Assembly (NCBI RefSeq): GCF_030269925.1
Contig: NC_085116.1
Coordinates: 7,316,001-7,380,000 of the forward strand
DNA from: Bombyx mori
Taxonomy: Eukaryota; Arthropoda; Insecta; Lepidoptera; Bombycidae
Direction: 5' to 3'
Length of the DNA stretch: 64,000 nucleotides
Part shown: one piece after another, positions 36,486 through 48,607 of the stretch
Position numbering within the stretch: position 1 is the stretch's first letter
How the letters are laid out: every line of letters starts with the position of its first letter
Notes under the pieces: model-generated
Seen by the model: the letters and a program-made list of their open reading frames with translations, nothing else
Told to the model about the DNA's origin: nothing
The model's database searches: none
Made by a program: the position numbers and the translations under genes

Positions 36486-36690
36486 TTTTTTTTCAAACCT
36501 GATGACGTTGCTAACACGAACCCTAGCAAGAGCCGTGCTTCGCAGAATTACCTCCGGATCGGAAACGTAACCCACTGAGAAGATCCGGCGAGAAACTCAG
36601 TGGGCTGTGTCTGAGGGTTAATTTACTCGTCGAGCCCTTCGTCGCAAGCGACGGGTTCGATGAGAACGATGACCGGTGCTTGAGGTACCT
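36486..36690 (-). mobile_element. LINE 3'UTR fragment with hairpin core
   Basis: After a T-run, TCAAACCTGATGACGTTGC leads to the core CCCACTGAGAAGATCCGGCG and AACTCAGTGGG (about 36,570-36,604), then GTCGCAAGCGACGGGTTCGA. It is very close to the copy at 23,836-24,105 but lacks the outer 3' end. Confidence 0.65.
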
Positions 36691-36904
36691 AAAAGCACTG
36701 CTAGTGAATCGGGAGGATTCGAAATGACGTGTTTTGGGGCGACGTCGACTGCTTTCCATTCTGTCCGCAGGATCGGGAATGTAGTTACCGGCGGCCACGA
36801 TGAGAGGGTTCTCATGTCGTGCCGCTTTATCGAAGTGGATGTATTAGCGGTATTTACTTACTACATGGCACTGGTAATCCTAAAAAAATAATGAATATTC
36901 TATC

Positions 36905-37185
36905 TTTTTCTTTTTTTTTTGGTCGTGAAGAAATCGCCGGACTTCCGCCCTTCACTGGGAATGGCGGGTGGGGCATGTCGGAGTTGATCCGACTAAAAAC
37001 CTGTCGCTCAATAACCCACGACCGAACCTTGCATGAGATAGAACTCATGAAAAGACATAGGGGGGAAATTGAAGCGTTTAGTGCGGAGCACATCTCTCCC
37101 ATCACCCTCCCCCTCGGGACACCGGACCAGCGGTCGTCTACGCCACGACCACCAGCCCTTTCGATCGGCAGGCTATCCAAAGGCC
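36905..37185 (-). mobile_element. R1-clade LINE 3'UTR (family A), truncated
   Basis: T-run, then AGAAATCGCCGGACTTCCGC, GGCGGGTGGGGCATGTCGGA and ACATCTCTCCCATCACCCTC: the reverse complement of the 3'UTR of the element at 57,714-59,415, to which it is nearly collinear for about 280 bp. There is no coding part. Confidence 0.75.
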
Positions 37186-37439
37186 GTCTAAATGGGTTTT
37201 ACCTTTATGTTATCAATTTCATGATTATTTGTACGTGGTGCGTGCTGTTACCCTCAATGACTACCTATATGGCCTAAGGGACTGCTGCGAAATATCTATA
37301 GCAAATAACTCCAACATTGATGGAAAACAAGATTCAGTTTCTAAGCGAAGCATATTATGGACTTACACAAGTGATTTAATAAGTTTGTCTGCGGTCAAAT
37401 CGCAATACAGCTGTTATTAGCTTGCAAACGTCTTTCCGT

Positions 37440-38093
37440 TCTTATAGTCGGATTTTTTATTAGACGAAGTAAACTGACGTTTACTGTGTTGTCAGTTTTT
37501 GATGAAATAAAAATAGTGTTGTGACAAAGTGAACAATTGAAAAAACTCCTGAATTAATGAAATTGCCTCGATTGTCTAGTGAATAGTTAGTGTGCCGAAC
37601 TGCCCATATCGGGCACGGGGTTCGAATTTTAGCCGTGCTTTGTACATACCAACGAGTTTTCGACGAAACATTATGTTCCTATGGTATCTACCTGTACTGA
37701 ATACCGAGTGTTTTAAACATTAAGAAAAACATTGCGAGGAAGCTTGTAAGACTGTCCTATTTCCAATGCATCATATAGTTGAAACTATAGATGTATAAAA
37801 TATAACAATTATAGGTACATAGGTAATGAAAATAAAAAAAACTGATTGTAGTTACATACTACTAGTAACATATAATTATATTGGATCACTTTAATACAAT
37901 TTTATTGTAAAATATAAATAATATTCTTTTATAGTTTGAAATTAATGATTAACTCTTCACACTCATTGTTCATTTATGTGATTGAACGAGAACTGAACGC
38001 ATCACTATTACTTTAAATATAGCAACATTATTTCACAAAGTGACATTAGCTACTGTCAGCTGGCTTCGTCTAATTAAAAATCCGACTATAAGA
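37440..38093. mobile_element. Short DNA transposon/MITE with terminal inverted repeats
   Basis: CTTATAGTCGGATTTTT begins at 37,441 and its inverted partner ends at 38,092. The ends match at 28 of 29 positions and then weaken (both have CTGAC shortly after). The ~650-bp interior is AT-rich and has no transposase. Exact ends and superfamily are uncertain: if the element starts at GTCGG, the flanking TA on each side could be a target duplication. The interior carries a tRNA-like sequence (37,565-37,640). Confidence 0.75.
37565..37640 (+). repeat. tRNA-like sequence inside the TIR element
   Basis: CCTCGATTGTCTAGTGAATAG resembles an A-box region and GGCACGGGGTTCGAATTTTA a B-box/T-arm. Pairing is poor, so this is a SINE-type relic rather than a tRNA gene. 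Confidence 0.4.
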
Positions 38094-38305
38094 CCAACTA
38101 TTCCGACCGCAAAGTACGTAGCTGTGTGTGCGATATTGCGTGACATAAAAAACCATTATTAAATATAAATTTGGATTTTTAGTCTGCCGTCCGTCTTGAA
38201 TTTGAGATGATATAGGTAGGTATTTTTACTTGCTATGGGGACTAAGCCGATTAAATTTAGTGTTTGAGACGAGAGTTTTGTCTTTGTTTTATAGTACAAC
38301 GCCTT

Positions 38306-38464
38306 TTTTTTTTTTTTTTTTTTTAACCGACTAAAACCTCCTGCCGCTCAACAACCAACGTCCAAACCTCGCATGAGACAGAACTCATGAAAATGAAAAG
38401 GCAAAGGGGGAAAGTGAGATGTTCAGTGCAGAGCACATCTCTCCTATCACCCTTTTCCTTGGAT
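38306..38464 (-). mobile_element. R1-clade LINE 3'UTR (family A), fragment
   Basis: A T-run followed by ACCGACTAAAACCTCCTGCC, ACCAACGTCCAAACCTCGCA and CATCTCTCCTATCACCC, collinear with family A at 57.8 kb. The outermost ~90 bp of the 3' end are missing. It is directly followed by a family B insertion. Confidence 0.7.
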
Positions 38465-38465
38465 T

Positions 38466-38797
38466 ATGGTACCTTTTTTTTTTTTTTTTTCGGGCCTGGG
38501 CCGAACCTCCTACGAGGTCCCCGCGCCTAGGGGGCGCGCGGGGTATGTGAGACTCAACGATCTGCAGGTGTTGAGAGCAGATCGCGGGCCCAAGGATTTT
38601 AGGGCCCACCCACTAAACGACTCCCCTGCACTCTTACACCCGACGTCCGATCTCCGTCCGGGTCAGAACCCGTTCAGAGTAGGGGGGTTCCCGCGGTCAA
38701 CACTACAACCAGACACGCGGCGCCACCCCGAGGACGCCCGACCGACGGGTCGTCGAGGCGATAGTCGACGACCAACGACGTCAGTCTCCGCGGATAG
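38466..38797 (-). mobile_element. R1-clade-like LINE 3' end (family B)
   Basis: After GGTACC a T-run and CGGGCCTGGGCCGAACCTCC begin a second copy of the GC-rich family at 7,973-8,497, shorter on its 5' side. Blocks GAGGTCCCCGCGCCTAGGG and CCGACGGGTCGTCGAGGCGA are shared. Open frames here are compositional. Confidence 0.75.
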
Positions 38798-38798
38798 T

Positions 38799-39060
38799 AC
38801 AACGGCTGCCTCAACCTTCAAGCCGAATGACACAAAATAGGCCGTACCACCAGCAAATATTCAAATTATATTTTCTCCAGGTCTCGGTTTTTGTCAGACG
38901 ATATAATTCCTTAATGGTTGAAGTCATTCGTGAGCATGCGTGGAGTACTTTTTTGTGTAGAAAAATTTGGTACCCGCCAGCAGGATTCTAACATTGGTAC
39001 AGTCACAATGCTCGATATGAACGCACCGCGCGACTTGTTATTTTAGGCCATGACGACTTC
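38799..39060 (-). mobile_element. Decayed Bm1 SINE with internal deletion
   Basis: GTACAACGGCTGCCTCAACC, ATAGGCCGTACCACCAGCAA and later GGTACCCGCCAGCAGGATTC and GGCCATGACGACTTC trace Bm1 in reverse, from mid-body to head, with many substitutions. The 3' tail is lost where the family B LINE abuts. Confidence 0.75.
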
Positions 39061-40680
39061 GGAATTTAGCCGTAGCATTTTAATAATAGATTTTCTAAAG
39101 TGAAATAGTTTGTTTTTGTCAAAACTCAATGCAAGATTTATATTTGTCCAACAAATTTTCAAGCAAGGATGTTTGAACTGGTTGTAATTGGATAATTGTG
39201 TAAACAAAACTAAGAACCTCTTCTGATAACGAACACAAACCTTGCTTGTGTTTAGCTGTAGTGATAAGTGCGGTTCGGCCATGTAAATGTCAGAAGTCAC
39301 GAGTAACGAAAGTTTTCTGATTAGAAGTTTTATAATAATTGGAGTTGTTTAATTTTGCTCTGCAGAAATAATTGTTTTCGTAGTAGAGACTAATATTGTA
39401 CACGCTTACAACTAAAACTAGGTCGAAGTTCGGGACCCTCACAATGAAACTTGACTTAAATCACGTGTTGAATGGCTCTCGAATATCTTGGAATTATACA
39501 AATAGTGGAATGTTTTATATCCCTGTTTCGGAGACAGTTTCAGCATGCTGTGCGCTTTAGTACTTATTTATTGCGGTTTATATAAAACTCTAAGGCTTCT
39601 CAGATTTACTTATTAACCTGTAATATATTCTAGTGGAGAGAACTTCTCCTGAACAATTTGTGTTTAGGCTCGCAACACGTTTGACTCGGTTCCGTAAATA
39701 TTTACTTAGTAAGCTCCCCCACACGTGTGTAAGCAATTACGCGCCTCGACAAACGTATTTAACGATGTAATAAATCAAATTATTGATGTCTCTAATTTCC
39801 AAATCACCTTTACGTGGCGTTTCCAATGTTTTACGATGTTAATTATTACATTATTATTTTAAATAACTATTTGCGACTTTACGATTTTAATACAAGATTT
39901 CAAAGAACGAGAAGATGCGAGATACAGTCTGATAGCAAAAACGTCGATTGTTAGACGCGTATTTCCAAATAAAACGAGTCCGACCTTCAGATGGAGTTTC
40001 GATATTGTTCTCTAAAGGGTTGCCCTGAAGCATTCCTAAAAGATTCTTTCTTTACTTTCATTATGAAATGTAACGAGTTCGAGCCTGTTCAAAAGTACGT
40101 TCCTAATGATTTAATAAAAAAAGAAGACTTTTTGCTTTTGTTGGGTGCCAAGATCTAGCATGTTAAACTGCCGCTCGATAATTGGATTTCTATTATAAAA
40201 GAAAGAATTTCTATCTCTATTATAAAAGGATAAGGAGAAGGTACATCGTTACTGCACGAATTTAAAGGCTAAAGAACCCACATGAGCGGTTTTTATATTA
40301 TTATTAGATAGGATAAACAATTAGCAATCATATTACAAATAAAATATTACAACAGAATATGCCTAAAATATAATACGTAATGGTATCGTTAATTCTACAT
40401 GCACTAATGAGTTATAGTTGCTATGAATTGTGTCGGTATTAAATTTATGTATTTTATTGAATTAATGTATTTCTAATTTAACACCAAATAAACCTTTTAA
40501 ATATTAATCATATAGATCACTGAAATCCGTTTACAATATTTAATTGGAAAAAGAACATAAAAATTTATGAGATTCCACTCTTATTGATAAGCAATTAATA
40601 GTGATCTTATCTTCTTCAAGATTTTATTACACTTACCAGATTTTTTGCTTATCTGTCTATAGAATATAGAATTTAGATAA
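39061..40680. other. Intergenic, nothing recognised
   Basis: About 1.6 kb of AT-rich DNA. One 85-codon minus frame (39,043-39,300) overlaps the Bm1 edge and has no domain. Confidence 0.5.
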
Positions 40681-40827
40681 TAAGAGTGCTCTGAGGAATT
40701 GTTTGAGATGATCTCCTCATCTCCTTTTTATGATCGCACCTCACGCCATCGGAGCAGAGTTCATCTATCTATATTATCTGGAACCGTTGCGTTCATCGAC
40801 AGTGCGTTTCCAGAGGTCTTTTTTAGG
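40681..40827 (+). pseudogene. CR1/Jockey-like LINE C-terminal fragment
   Basis: Plus-strand codons give SRVHLS-like and STVRFQRSF phrases matching the C-terminus encoded at 55,760-56,018 (RHRSRVHPYYLEPLRSSTVR). Both ends are missing and frames are broken. Confidence 0.7.
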
Positions 40828-40859
40828 CTGTAAATATTGTAAATATAAATCGAGGAGCT

Positions 40860-41025
40860 ATACCGGTTTCACCTTGACTGGCAGACGAGTTAATAGGGCT
40901 AAAGCTGAATTATTTTTTTACATTTGTCCTAGCAAGAGCAGTGCATTGCTGAATCTACCGCCGGAGCCAAATCGCGACCCACTGAGACGATCTGGCGATA
41001 AATTAAATCGGGAACACATCAGCCT
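40860..41025 (-). mobile_element. Diverged LINE 3'UTR with hairpin core
   Basis: CTAGCAAGAGCAGTGCATTG, GAATCTACCGCCGGAGCC and CGACCCACTGAGACGATCTG show the reverse core block seen at 36.5 and 24.0 kb with many changes. Old copy. Confidence 0.5.
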
Positions 41026-42665
41026 ATTAACAATAATACTTAGGAGGGACGATTAATAAAGAAGTGGAGATGTAAAAAAAAGTATTACTTTATGTTCAAT
41101 AATTTCGTTACTTTATAATTTAGAAATTCGATTCTTAAATTACAAGTAAATTATTGTTATTGAATTCAAAACGCCGACACACATGTATTTAAATTGTTTA
41201 GTAAATTCAAAAATACTGTGCTGGGAGGAGAATACATTAATATCCAATTAACAAAACTATAGCATACTTAAAAATTAATACATATACGTGTATATACAAA
41301 ATCAATCAAAAAGCTGTGCAAAAAGTAAAACTTTAGTTTCCAAAGCCCGAACAATTGAAAATTTGTGAATAGTTTCGATCGCCCTAGATATTGTACTGAC
41401 AGTGAAAAAAATTATTATCTCATTATTTAGTTGATTACATAATAATGTATGTGAACTTAAATTGACTTAAAACTTGATATTTACAGTTATTGTTGACACT
41501 TAGAGCTTTTTGCTACCGCATCATTAAAGTTTGATGCGTATTTGGGAGTACAACACATATATTTCGAACTAGTAGCAAAAGGGAGCCTATTTTCACTAAT
41601 AATAAATATTGAAATAAGTTACTCCCTAGTTTCTTATTCAAATAATACTGTAAAATTTGTTCTGTAATCTCGTTAAGAGAAACCCTTACGAAAGCATCTT
41701 ATCCGTGCTACAAAGGCAAACTAATTAATTTTAACAAAAGAGTTTTAGTTAAATAATTTATTAGTATAGTCACGTTTCAAGAGCGGTGAAAAGTACTTCT
41801 CAGAATGACGACTTGGCCGATTTGATGAACGTTGAAGGTTTCTAGAATTGTTTCTGTATTATTCTTTAGAATCAAACGAGTAAACAGGCAAAGACAAAAT
41901 TGGTAAGTACACTTTTTCTTTTTTGTTTTCGAACCGATTCCCTTTTTTCTAACTCTTCATAAATTTAGTGCTCATCAAAAATATATATTTCAAAACGTCA
42001 ATAAGAGAACCAATAAAATATATATTAAATACAGTTCATTCTATTGTATTATGCAATTCATGCAGATTCATCTAAAGCTTGAGTCTTAAGTAACTATCGT
42101 CGAATTTCGATCATTGGAGGAACACAAATTTAATCAAATTTAATGAAATTATTAATTTTCTTTTTTTTAATTAAAAATAGCATGAAAGATTTAATTGTTA
42201 ATTATGTTTAGCTGTGTGATTTTCATATCAATTTTGCAAACCGTACATACAGTAAAGCCTTGTGCAGATGTAAGATCTCATAAATTGCTAATACATACTT
42301 CTTTTGTGGAGGGCTTCGATTCTTGTCTAGGCGATATACGATGTGAGATTACAAAGAATTAGGATTTTTAGAAAGGGATTTCATTACAGAGACGCATAGT
42401 ATGTGTTAAAATTCTCGGAAAAATATACTGTGGATGAGAGCAGCGGTTCCAGAAATTAGGACGGAGCTCTGCTCCGATGGAGGATGGTAGAATAATGTAA
42501 CAGGATCATTTTAAACAATTTCTCGGAGCGCTGCCCATAGAACATATGATACACTAAACATAAGAGAACTAAAGTCTGAGATAGGTAGACCTGTAGTACC
42601 ATCTGTTTATATGTATAATTATATATTTTTCTCTATATGTATTCATCACTCACAAACCAGCAAAC
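41026..42665. other. Intergenic, nothing recognised
   Basis: AT-rich, about 1.6 kb. No exon, repeat or RNA gene identified. Confidence 0.5.
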
Positions 42666-42678
42666 CTCTGATATGACT

Positions 42679-42882
42679 TTTTTTTTTGGTCAGGAGGAAA
42701 TCGCCGGACTTCCACCCTCCACTGGGGATGGAGGGCGGGGTATGTTACAGTCGATCTGACTAAAACCTCCTGTCGCTCAACAACCAACGTCCAAACCTCG
42801 CACGAGACAGAACTCATGAAAAGGCAAAGGGGGAAAGTGAAGCGTTTAGTGCGAAGCACATCTCTCCCATCACCCTCCCCCT
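42679..42882 (-). mobile_element. R1-clade LINE 3'UTR (family A) with TSD
   Basis: A very short insertion: T-run, GGTCAGGAGGAAATCGCCGG, through GTGCGAAGCACATCTCTCCC. It is flanked by TCTGATATGACT (42,667-42,678) and TCTGATATGGCT (42,883-42,894), a 12-bp target-site duplication with one mismatch. The copy kept only about 200 bp of 3'UTR. Confidence 0.8.
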
Positions 42883-43049
42883 TCTGATATGGCTGGGTCG
42901 ATTTTGATGATTTTTCTGTGCTTAAAGCGGATGGTTTAGATTTACTATTGGAGCCACTAAAGTGGCTTCATGATATGGTCTTAATTGTTATTTGCGTACA
43001 TTCATAGTGAAGATTTTTAATTATGAAGAGCTTCTTCTTCCTGGTGTAG

Positions 43050-43290
43050 TACGCATTCGTGTCATCGACTGACTTAGTTTATGCTAGCGGACCCGACAAA
43101 CGTTGCCTTATAGATACACCTTAAATCCAAAAAACAAAAAAACTTTTTTGAATAAGTTGCAACGATTTGGATCGCAGTGGACCAAAATGCTCCAATCCAC
43201 TTGAAGAGACACAATAAATTTCATCAAAAACACTCCAGCCGCTTAGGAGGAGTTTAGTCACATACACATGGACAGAAGAATTATATTGGT
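43050..43290 (+). mobile_element. Helitron-like terminal fragment, uncertain
   Basis: GCGGACCCGACAAACGTTGC and later CCAGCCGCTTAGGAGGAGTT with CACATACACATGGACAGAAG are phrases I associate with a widespread lepidopteran dispersed repeat, usually attributed to Helitron-type elements. There is no second copy here to define ends. Confidence 0.4.
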
Positions 43291-44751
43291 ATATTATTAT
43301 GAAGATATTTATATATTGTGTTTGTATATTGTATCGAAGATTCAAATTCAGACTCAAATTGAAAAACAAAACTATTTACATTGTGGTTATATAACAAGAC
43401 ATTCCATTATAAGAATACAGTATTGCCTTGGGCTGTATATGTATAGTCTGAGTGCAAATTCTACCAAGTTTAATTTAAATCAGTAAAATAAATTCACGAG
43501 GTACTTGAACCTTCCACCTAGATGAACTATTATTAACACGCAAGAAAACCTTTCGTTTGTTATGGCGGTCGATAGATATCGATGAGGGTTCCGGTTGCCT
43601 GAATCTTCTACAAAGAGTGATGTTTTCGATTTAAAGGGAACGATAGCAGTATTTTTGAGTCTTATAGGTTTAGGTCTCAATTATTTTCAGGCCGGGCGGA
43701 TATTTTTTATGAGGGAAAAGCATTTGCTAATTGAATTAGTAAAACAATTGAGCGCTTATCAACTTTTTACTAAAGTGAATAGCAAAAGAAGGCGTTTTGT
43801 AAAATGGACAAGTCGTAGTAGTCGACTGACGCCTGCTACGAGTCGATAGCGCATGTCAAGTTTTTCAAGAGCTTTTGACATCGCGCTACCTTTCCCGTAT
43901 GAAGCAGTGCTCGGGACGTTGATCCGACATTTATTAAATGCTGCCGCAGTGGTTACATTTATTGGTGGTTGACCTTCGTGTTTAGCGCGTTTCCTGCAAA
44001 AAGATACAACACATCGAAGAATATTAATTTCCTGAGAGTAAACTTAAAAGAACTTAGTGTTTGTCGAAATGTTTCGGAATGAATAAATATATCAGGCAAT
44101 GTGATTCGAAAACTCGACTTTTTATATTGCCTTTGTGTGTGGCTTCTCAGCGGATTCTGTGAGAAAATTATAAAGAGGTTGGGCGGTTGTGTCGTCGGAG
44201 ATGACTCTCGACCGTGATGGCGACCGGTTCAATGAAATTGCGTGCTTGACGACTATAGCCGATCTCCAAACCTTTTGAAGTGTCTCCTTAGTAGTCGTTT
44301 CAGTGCTTTATTTTTTCGAACTTTTTCTTTTCGGACTCTCGACGGTATGACTGTAGATCTGTAACATGTTTATGACTTGATGTAACTGCTTGACTATAGT
44401 TTCCTTCTCATTCATTCTCAACTTCGGATTCATTAGCCGAGTGATAGTGTGTACTTGACTATATGACAATTCTACAAGAGTTAAATTTCATCTCTATTAA
44501 ATAGAATATTTTCTCATTTTGGGGATTTAATAAACGACATTAACAGAGCAAGGGTATTGGGATGAACAGTTTTACTCAAAGGAGCAAAAATCAATTTCTC
44601 GAATAGCTTTGTTAATGTAATTTGTGATAGAAGAAAATATTTAAAAAAAAAAAAAAACATAAATCTGTAATCTTTATAGCCTGTATTGAAACGGCTACCA
44701 CAAACTAAGATAGGTGATGAATCCTATTTCTATATTTTTGTTACATTATAT
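43291..44751. other. Intergenic, unassigned
   Basis: It holds an 84-codon frame (43,595-43,849) followed by a 39-codon frame at 43,853 in more mixed base composition. Neither matches a family I know and no splice context is evident. A run of A lies near 44,641-44,657. Confidence 0.4.
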
Positions 44752-44872
44752 TTTATCGCCTTAGAAGGCAGACGAGCATACGGCCCACCTGATGGTGATC
44801 GGTAACTTCGCTCATGGATGTCGGGAATGCCAGAGGCCCAGACAAGCGGTTACCTGATCCAATTTTTTTTAA
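44752..44872 (-). mobile_element. LINE 3' tail fragment (CR1/Jockey-like)
   Basis: GGCAGACGAGCATACGGCCC, ACCTGATGGTGATCGGTAAC and GGAATGCCAGAGGCCCAGAC are the reverse complement of the tail at 56,020-56,117. 5'-truncated insertion. Confidence 0.75.
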
Positions 44873-46120
44873 ATAATACATTATACTGTCGAATGCGGTA
44901 AATTGAATACCTACAATTAAAAAAAAAAAAAAACTTTTTTACTAGATTTGTACTCTGAACCCGATGGGGATGAATGAACTCGAGATGGGCGCTAGCAAGC
45001 GTCATTGCCGGTGGAATTACAAGTCTGGGTTTTATCGAGCCCTACTTCCAAGCTCCGGAACTTGAAGCCGATGAGCGCTACACCCGCATTGGCAAGACGG
45101 CTAGTTCGTCCCCTAGCCTACGACGAATGGTTATCCACATATAAAATTCAAATTGAAGTTTGAGTTTAAATTTTACTTTACAGTACATATATCAGCCAGC
45201 ACACATATATATCAACATAAGGATATTATTATATCTAATCCGGAAAGTGTTAAAAAGAATGCGCGAAGTTTACGTTTTCGAGATAACGCAGTAGGGGCCT
45301 TTGTGTTGAACTGCGGACAGACAAAATATTAACAGAGACAGCCCTTCAGAAAAACTACCAGTATTTATTTTTATTTATTTCTTTAAATACACTTTGTTTT
45401 CCGCGAAGTACTTGATAATTTATGTTGTAGTTATACAAAAAAAAAAATGCGCTTTACATAAACTTGGCTGTTTCCATTTAAAGAATTACAATAAATACTG
45501 AAAACCAAACTTCCCGAATATATACTTTTATTGCTGTTTTAATTACTTTTTTTATTTTAGAAAACGTCTCAAGCATTAGTTAATGAAACGTGGCAAAGAC
45601 ATTATTGTAAACGTATATTGTTCTACGATCAGTTGTAACAGAGCATTGTCCTGTCATCAGATTTACGAGTCAATGTACCTACCCTCGGTTACTGCAGGTT
45701 TTGTTTTTGAGGGCCGTTTTCAGTTTTGTTTACATTGAAGCGGGTATCAGCAAGGTTGCAAAATTCTAAGTGATAATTAATATTTTACGAAGTAACTCAA
45801 AATTGCATGCTGCTTGTTCAAAATTAATAAAGTTTAATACCGGTAAGCTTATTTTGAGTAATGTGCGCGAATTCTGATCACGAATTGCTTATTATTCATA
45901 ACAACGAGGGGCAAGTCGTTCATCTTATATAAAATAAAAATTAGTTTTTACTTAAAATAGACTTCAACCTTTAACTTCCAGCCATAAGGAGGCCGGTGAA
46001 ACGACAAATGACTTAGTAATAGTAACACCCTGATTTTTTAGGGTTTCATAAAATCCATCAGGTAAAGTCAATATAACTAGGGTTAGCATAGCTATTTAAG
46101 GGTTCTGTAATCAATTCATT
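44873..46120. other. Intergenic with a GC-richer unclassified segment
   Basis: Bases about 44,955-45,130 are distinctly GC-richer (GGGCGCTAGCAAGCGTCATT, CCGATGAGCGCTACACCCGC) and may be retroposon debris, but no matching copy is in the window. The rest is AT-rich. Confidence 0.4.
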
Positions 46121-46366
46121 ACTGGTGGTAGGACCTCTTGTGAGTCCGCACGGGTAGGTACCACCACCCTGCTTATTTCTGCCGATGAAGCAGTAATGCG
46201 TTTCGGTTTGAAAAGTGGGGCAGCCATTGTAACTATACTGAGATCTTAGAACTTATATCTCAAGGTGGGTGGCGCGTTTACGTTGTAGATGTCTATGGGC
46301 TCGAGTAACCACTTAACACCAGGTGGGCTGTAAGCTCGTCCACCTATATAAGCAATAAAAAAAAAC
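46121..46366 (+). mobile_element. Bm1 SINE, 5'-truncated
   Basis: From ACTGGTGGTAGGACCTCTTG to the A-run after ATATAAGCAATAAAAA. One of the cleaner copies. Its last ~70 bp are the reference I used for comparison with the LINE tail at 56,048-56,117. Confidence 0.92.
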
Positions 46367-48607
46367 TCATATTCCAGCTTGATGGTTTCATATTATTATA
46401 TTACGATCAGAAGAACACATTTTTGCTAAGTTTCATGAAGAACAAATAATCCGCAAATTGCGCTACACGCTACACTACGCTACACAAAGTCATATTTTTT
46501 TGGAAAAAACTCCTGGCTGCCCTTGAGCCAATTTGATAAGTGCTTTATTTAAAAAGAAATGGAAACAACAAAAACAAAAAAAAACTTTAAGCCACGTTAT
46601 ACACGCATCGCTTGATACGCTCTCACCGTGCTACTTGTTCTGTAGACGAAATTAAGTAATCTTCCTTTTATTTCTCACTTTATTATATTAAATATTTGTA
46701 TTTATTTTGTTCTTTTTTCAAATTTCAAGTTAAAAAAACAAATTCGTTTTTATTTATTTGTCTACTAATGTTTTTCCATTGCACGCAATATAATATAACA
46801 GGCAAAATGAAAATCTAGTAATAACAATAATTCTTCATACATAGTATTCAATTTTGTACATTATATTAAAGTGCACATACACGATTAATGTTTATTATTT
46901 TAATTAACTTGCACGCAGATGCATACATTCATTATGTTGTTCTCGGAAATTTTCATAATTAAACAATCAATGAATTTTGTGTGTAAAATTTTTTTAGAAT
47001 CATTAATATCATCCAATTAAGTGGTTGACAATGTTAAATTGATATTTTGCGTAATATCTTTCGTGTTTCAATCTATAAACCTAGTTTATTTTGTTATTGT
47101 TACCCGAGCTTTAGTTACATTTTTTTGAACTTAGACCTAAGCTTCTGAAGAAGAAACGCTCAAGTGATATTAACCACAATCAGTTTTAATCTGGATAAAT
47201 ATATTTTTTACTATTCCAGTATCTTATTTATTATTAACCATAATCTTGAGGATTTATTTTAAGACATATTTTACGACCATTTTAAGGCATTTTAAGACCA
47301 TAATTTTAAGACGTAATTATTAGTCCGTTAAATCATGACAAGTCATTCATCGATTGAGAGCTTGGCTGTTTTCATGATTTCTTCACGAATGATTTAGCCA
47401 CGCCTTCCAACCTCTACGGAAGTAGCACGCGTAGAAAAGTCATTATTATCTAGAGTTTTTGTAAAGTACCTTATTAATATAAATTACAGATTTAGGAATG
47501 TTTCAATGTAGCTTTTTATTCTTTTCGCTGTAATATATTTTATATTACCTGTGAGGTTATTGAACTTGGAGGAGTAAATAGGCGATCCTCTAATAAATGG
47601 CACGTAGTAGCCCATTCTTCCATCTTGACCGCCGGGTGATTGACCGTCCTTATTAAAGGGTCATCACTCAACCGCTTCGTTTATAATTTAAGAAAAAAAG
47701 CTTTAGTTTTATCCCTTGTAAATAGTGGATAATAACATAAAATACTGGATAATAATGTACGTAGTAGCAGATCCAGTAATTTTTTATTAATTTAATTAGC
47801 AGTGGTTTGTTGACAAGCGCATTCTTTGAGAACATAAATCTTTAAAGTACAAGTTAGTACATATAATAGACACGACAACTAATATAAACTATTAGTTGTC
47901 CTAGTTACTTGTGTACCTAATGAGAAAATAATATACCTTATCTATAATATGCGTAGTTAAAAAAAATTTATTTTTTTCACATCTACTAACATTCAACTCG
48001 ACAAAAGCAGATGCTCCAATTACAGGGGACTGAAACAGAAGCGAATATTAGAAATATTTCCCTATTATCGTTTGATCAAGTTTTGTATCGCGGACTTACT
48101 AACTAGATAGTAACTGAAATGCAAATAATATTTGTTCCAATCTTAACTAGACTGGGTCATACATGGATTCTTAAAAAAAAAACAAGATGGCTGCTGAATG
48201 TCAAAAATTAGTCACAGCGGCACTCTAGTCGTAATATAATTCATTTAAATTCAGAATATGCCTGAACATATGTACTAAGTACATCATAAATCTCTTCAAC
48301 ATTACGATTACTTTAACAGAGGGTCTAAAAGTAGGTAATTAAAGTCCATAAAACCCAAGTAAATTCCATTGTACCGTTTAAACGAGGTCGAGAATGACTC
48401 GCGTCAACAACGTAACATTACCTATTCTGTTTAAAAAAAAACAGTTTTATATACATACAATAGATAGGCGCTGAATATTTAGTAGTATTAAATATTTGTG
48501 TGTTGAATTTTATTACTTTAAGATCTAAAATTAATTTCTGAATATTTGGAATATTTGAAAATAACCGTGGTAGAGAGTGAACGTATTTGGTGGTTGCTTT
48601 TGTTCTT
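46367..48607. other. Intergenic with one perfect hairpin
   Basis: About 2.2 kb of AT-rich sequence without genes. A perfect 11-bp inverted repeat (GACAACTAATA at 47,874-47,884 and TATTAGTTGTC at 47,890-47,900) closes a 5-nt loop. An imperfect palindrome around GGGTGATTGACC lies near 47,634. Confidence 0.45.

Noticed and set aside
43853..43972. 39-codon frame beginning MSSFSRAFDIALPFPYEA
   Set aside because: It reads plausibly but I know no family, and neither a splice site nor a promoter supports it; left as unassigned DNA.
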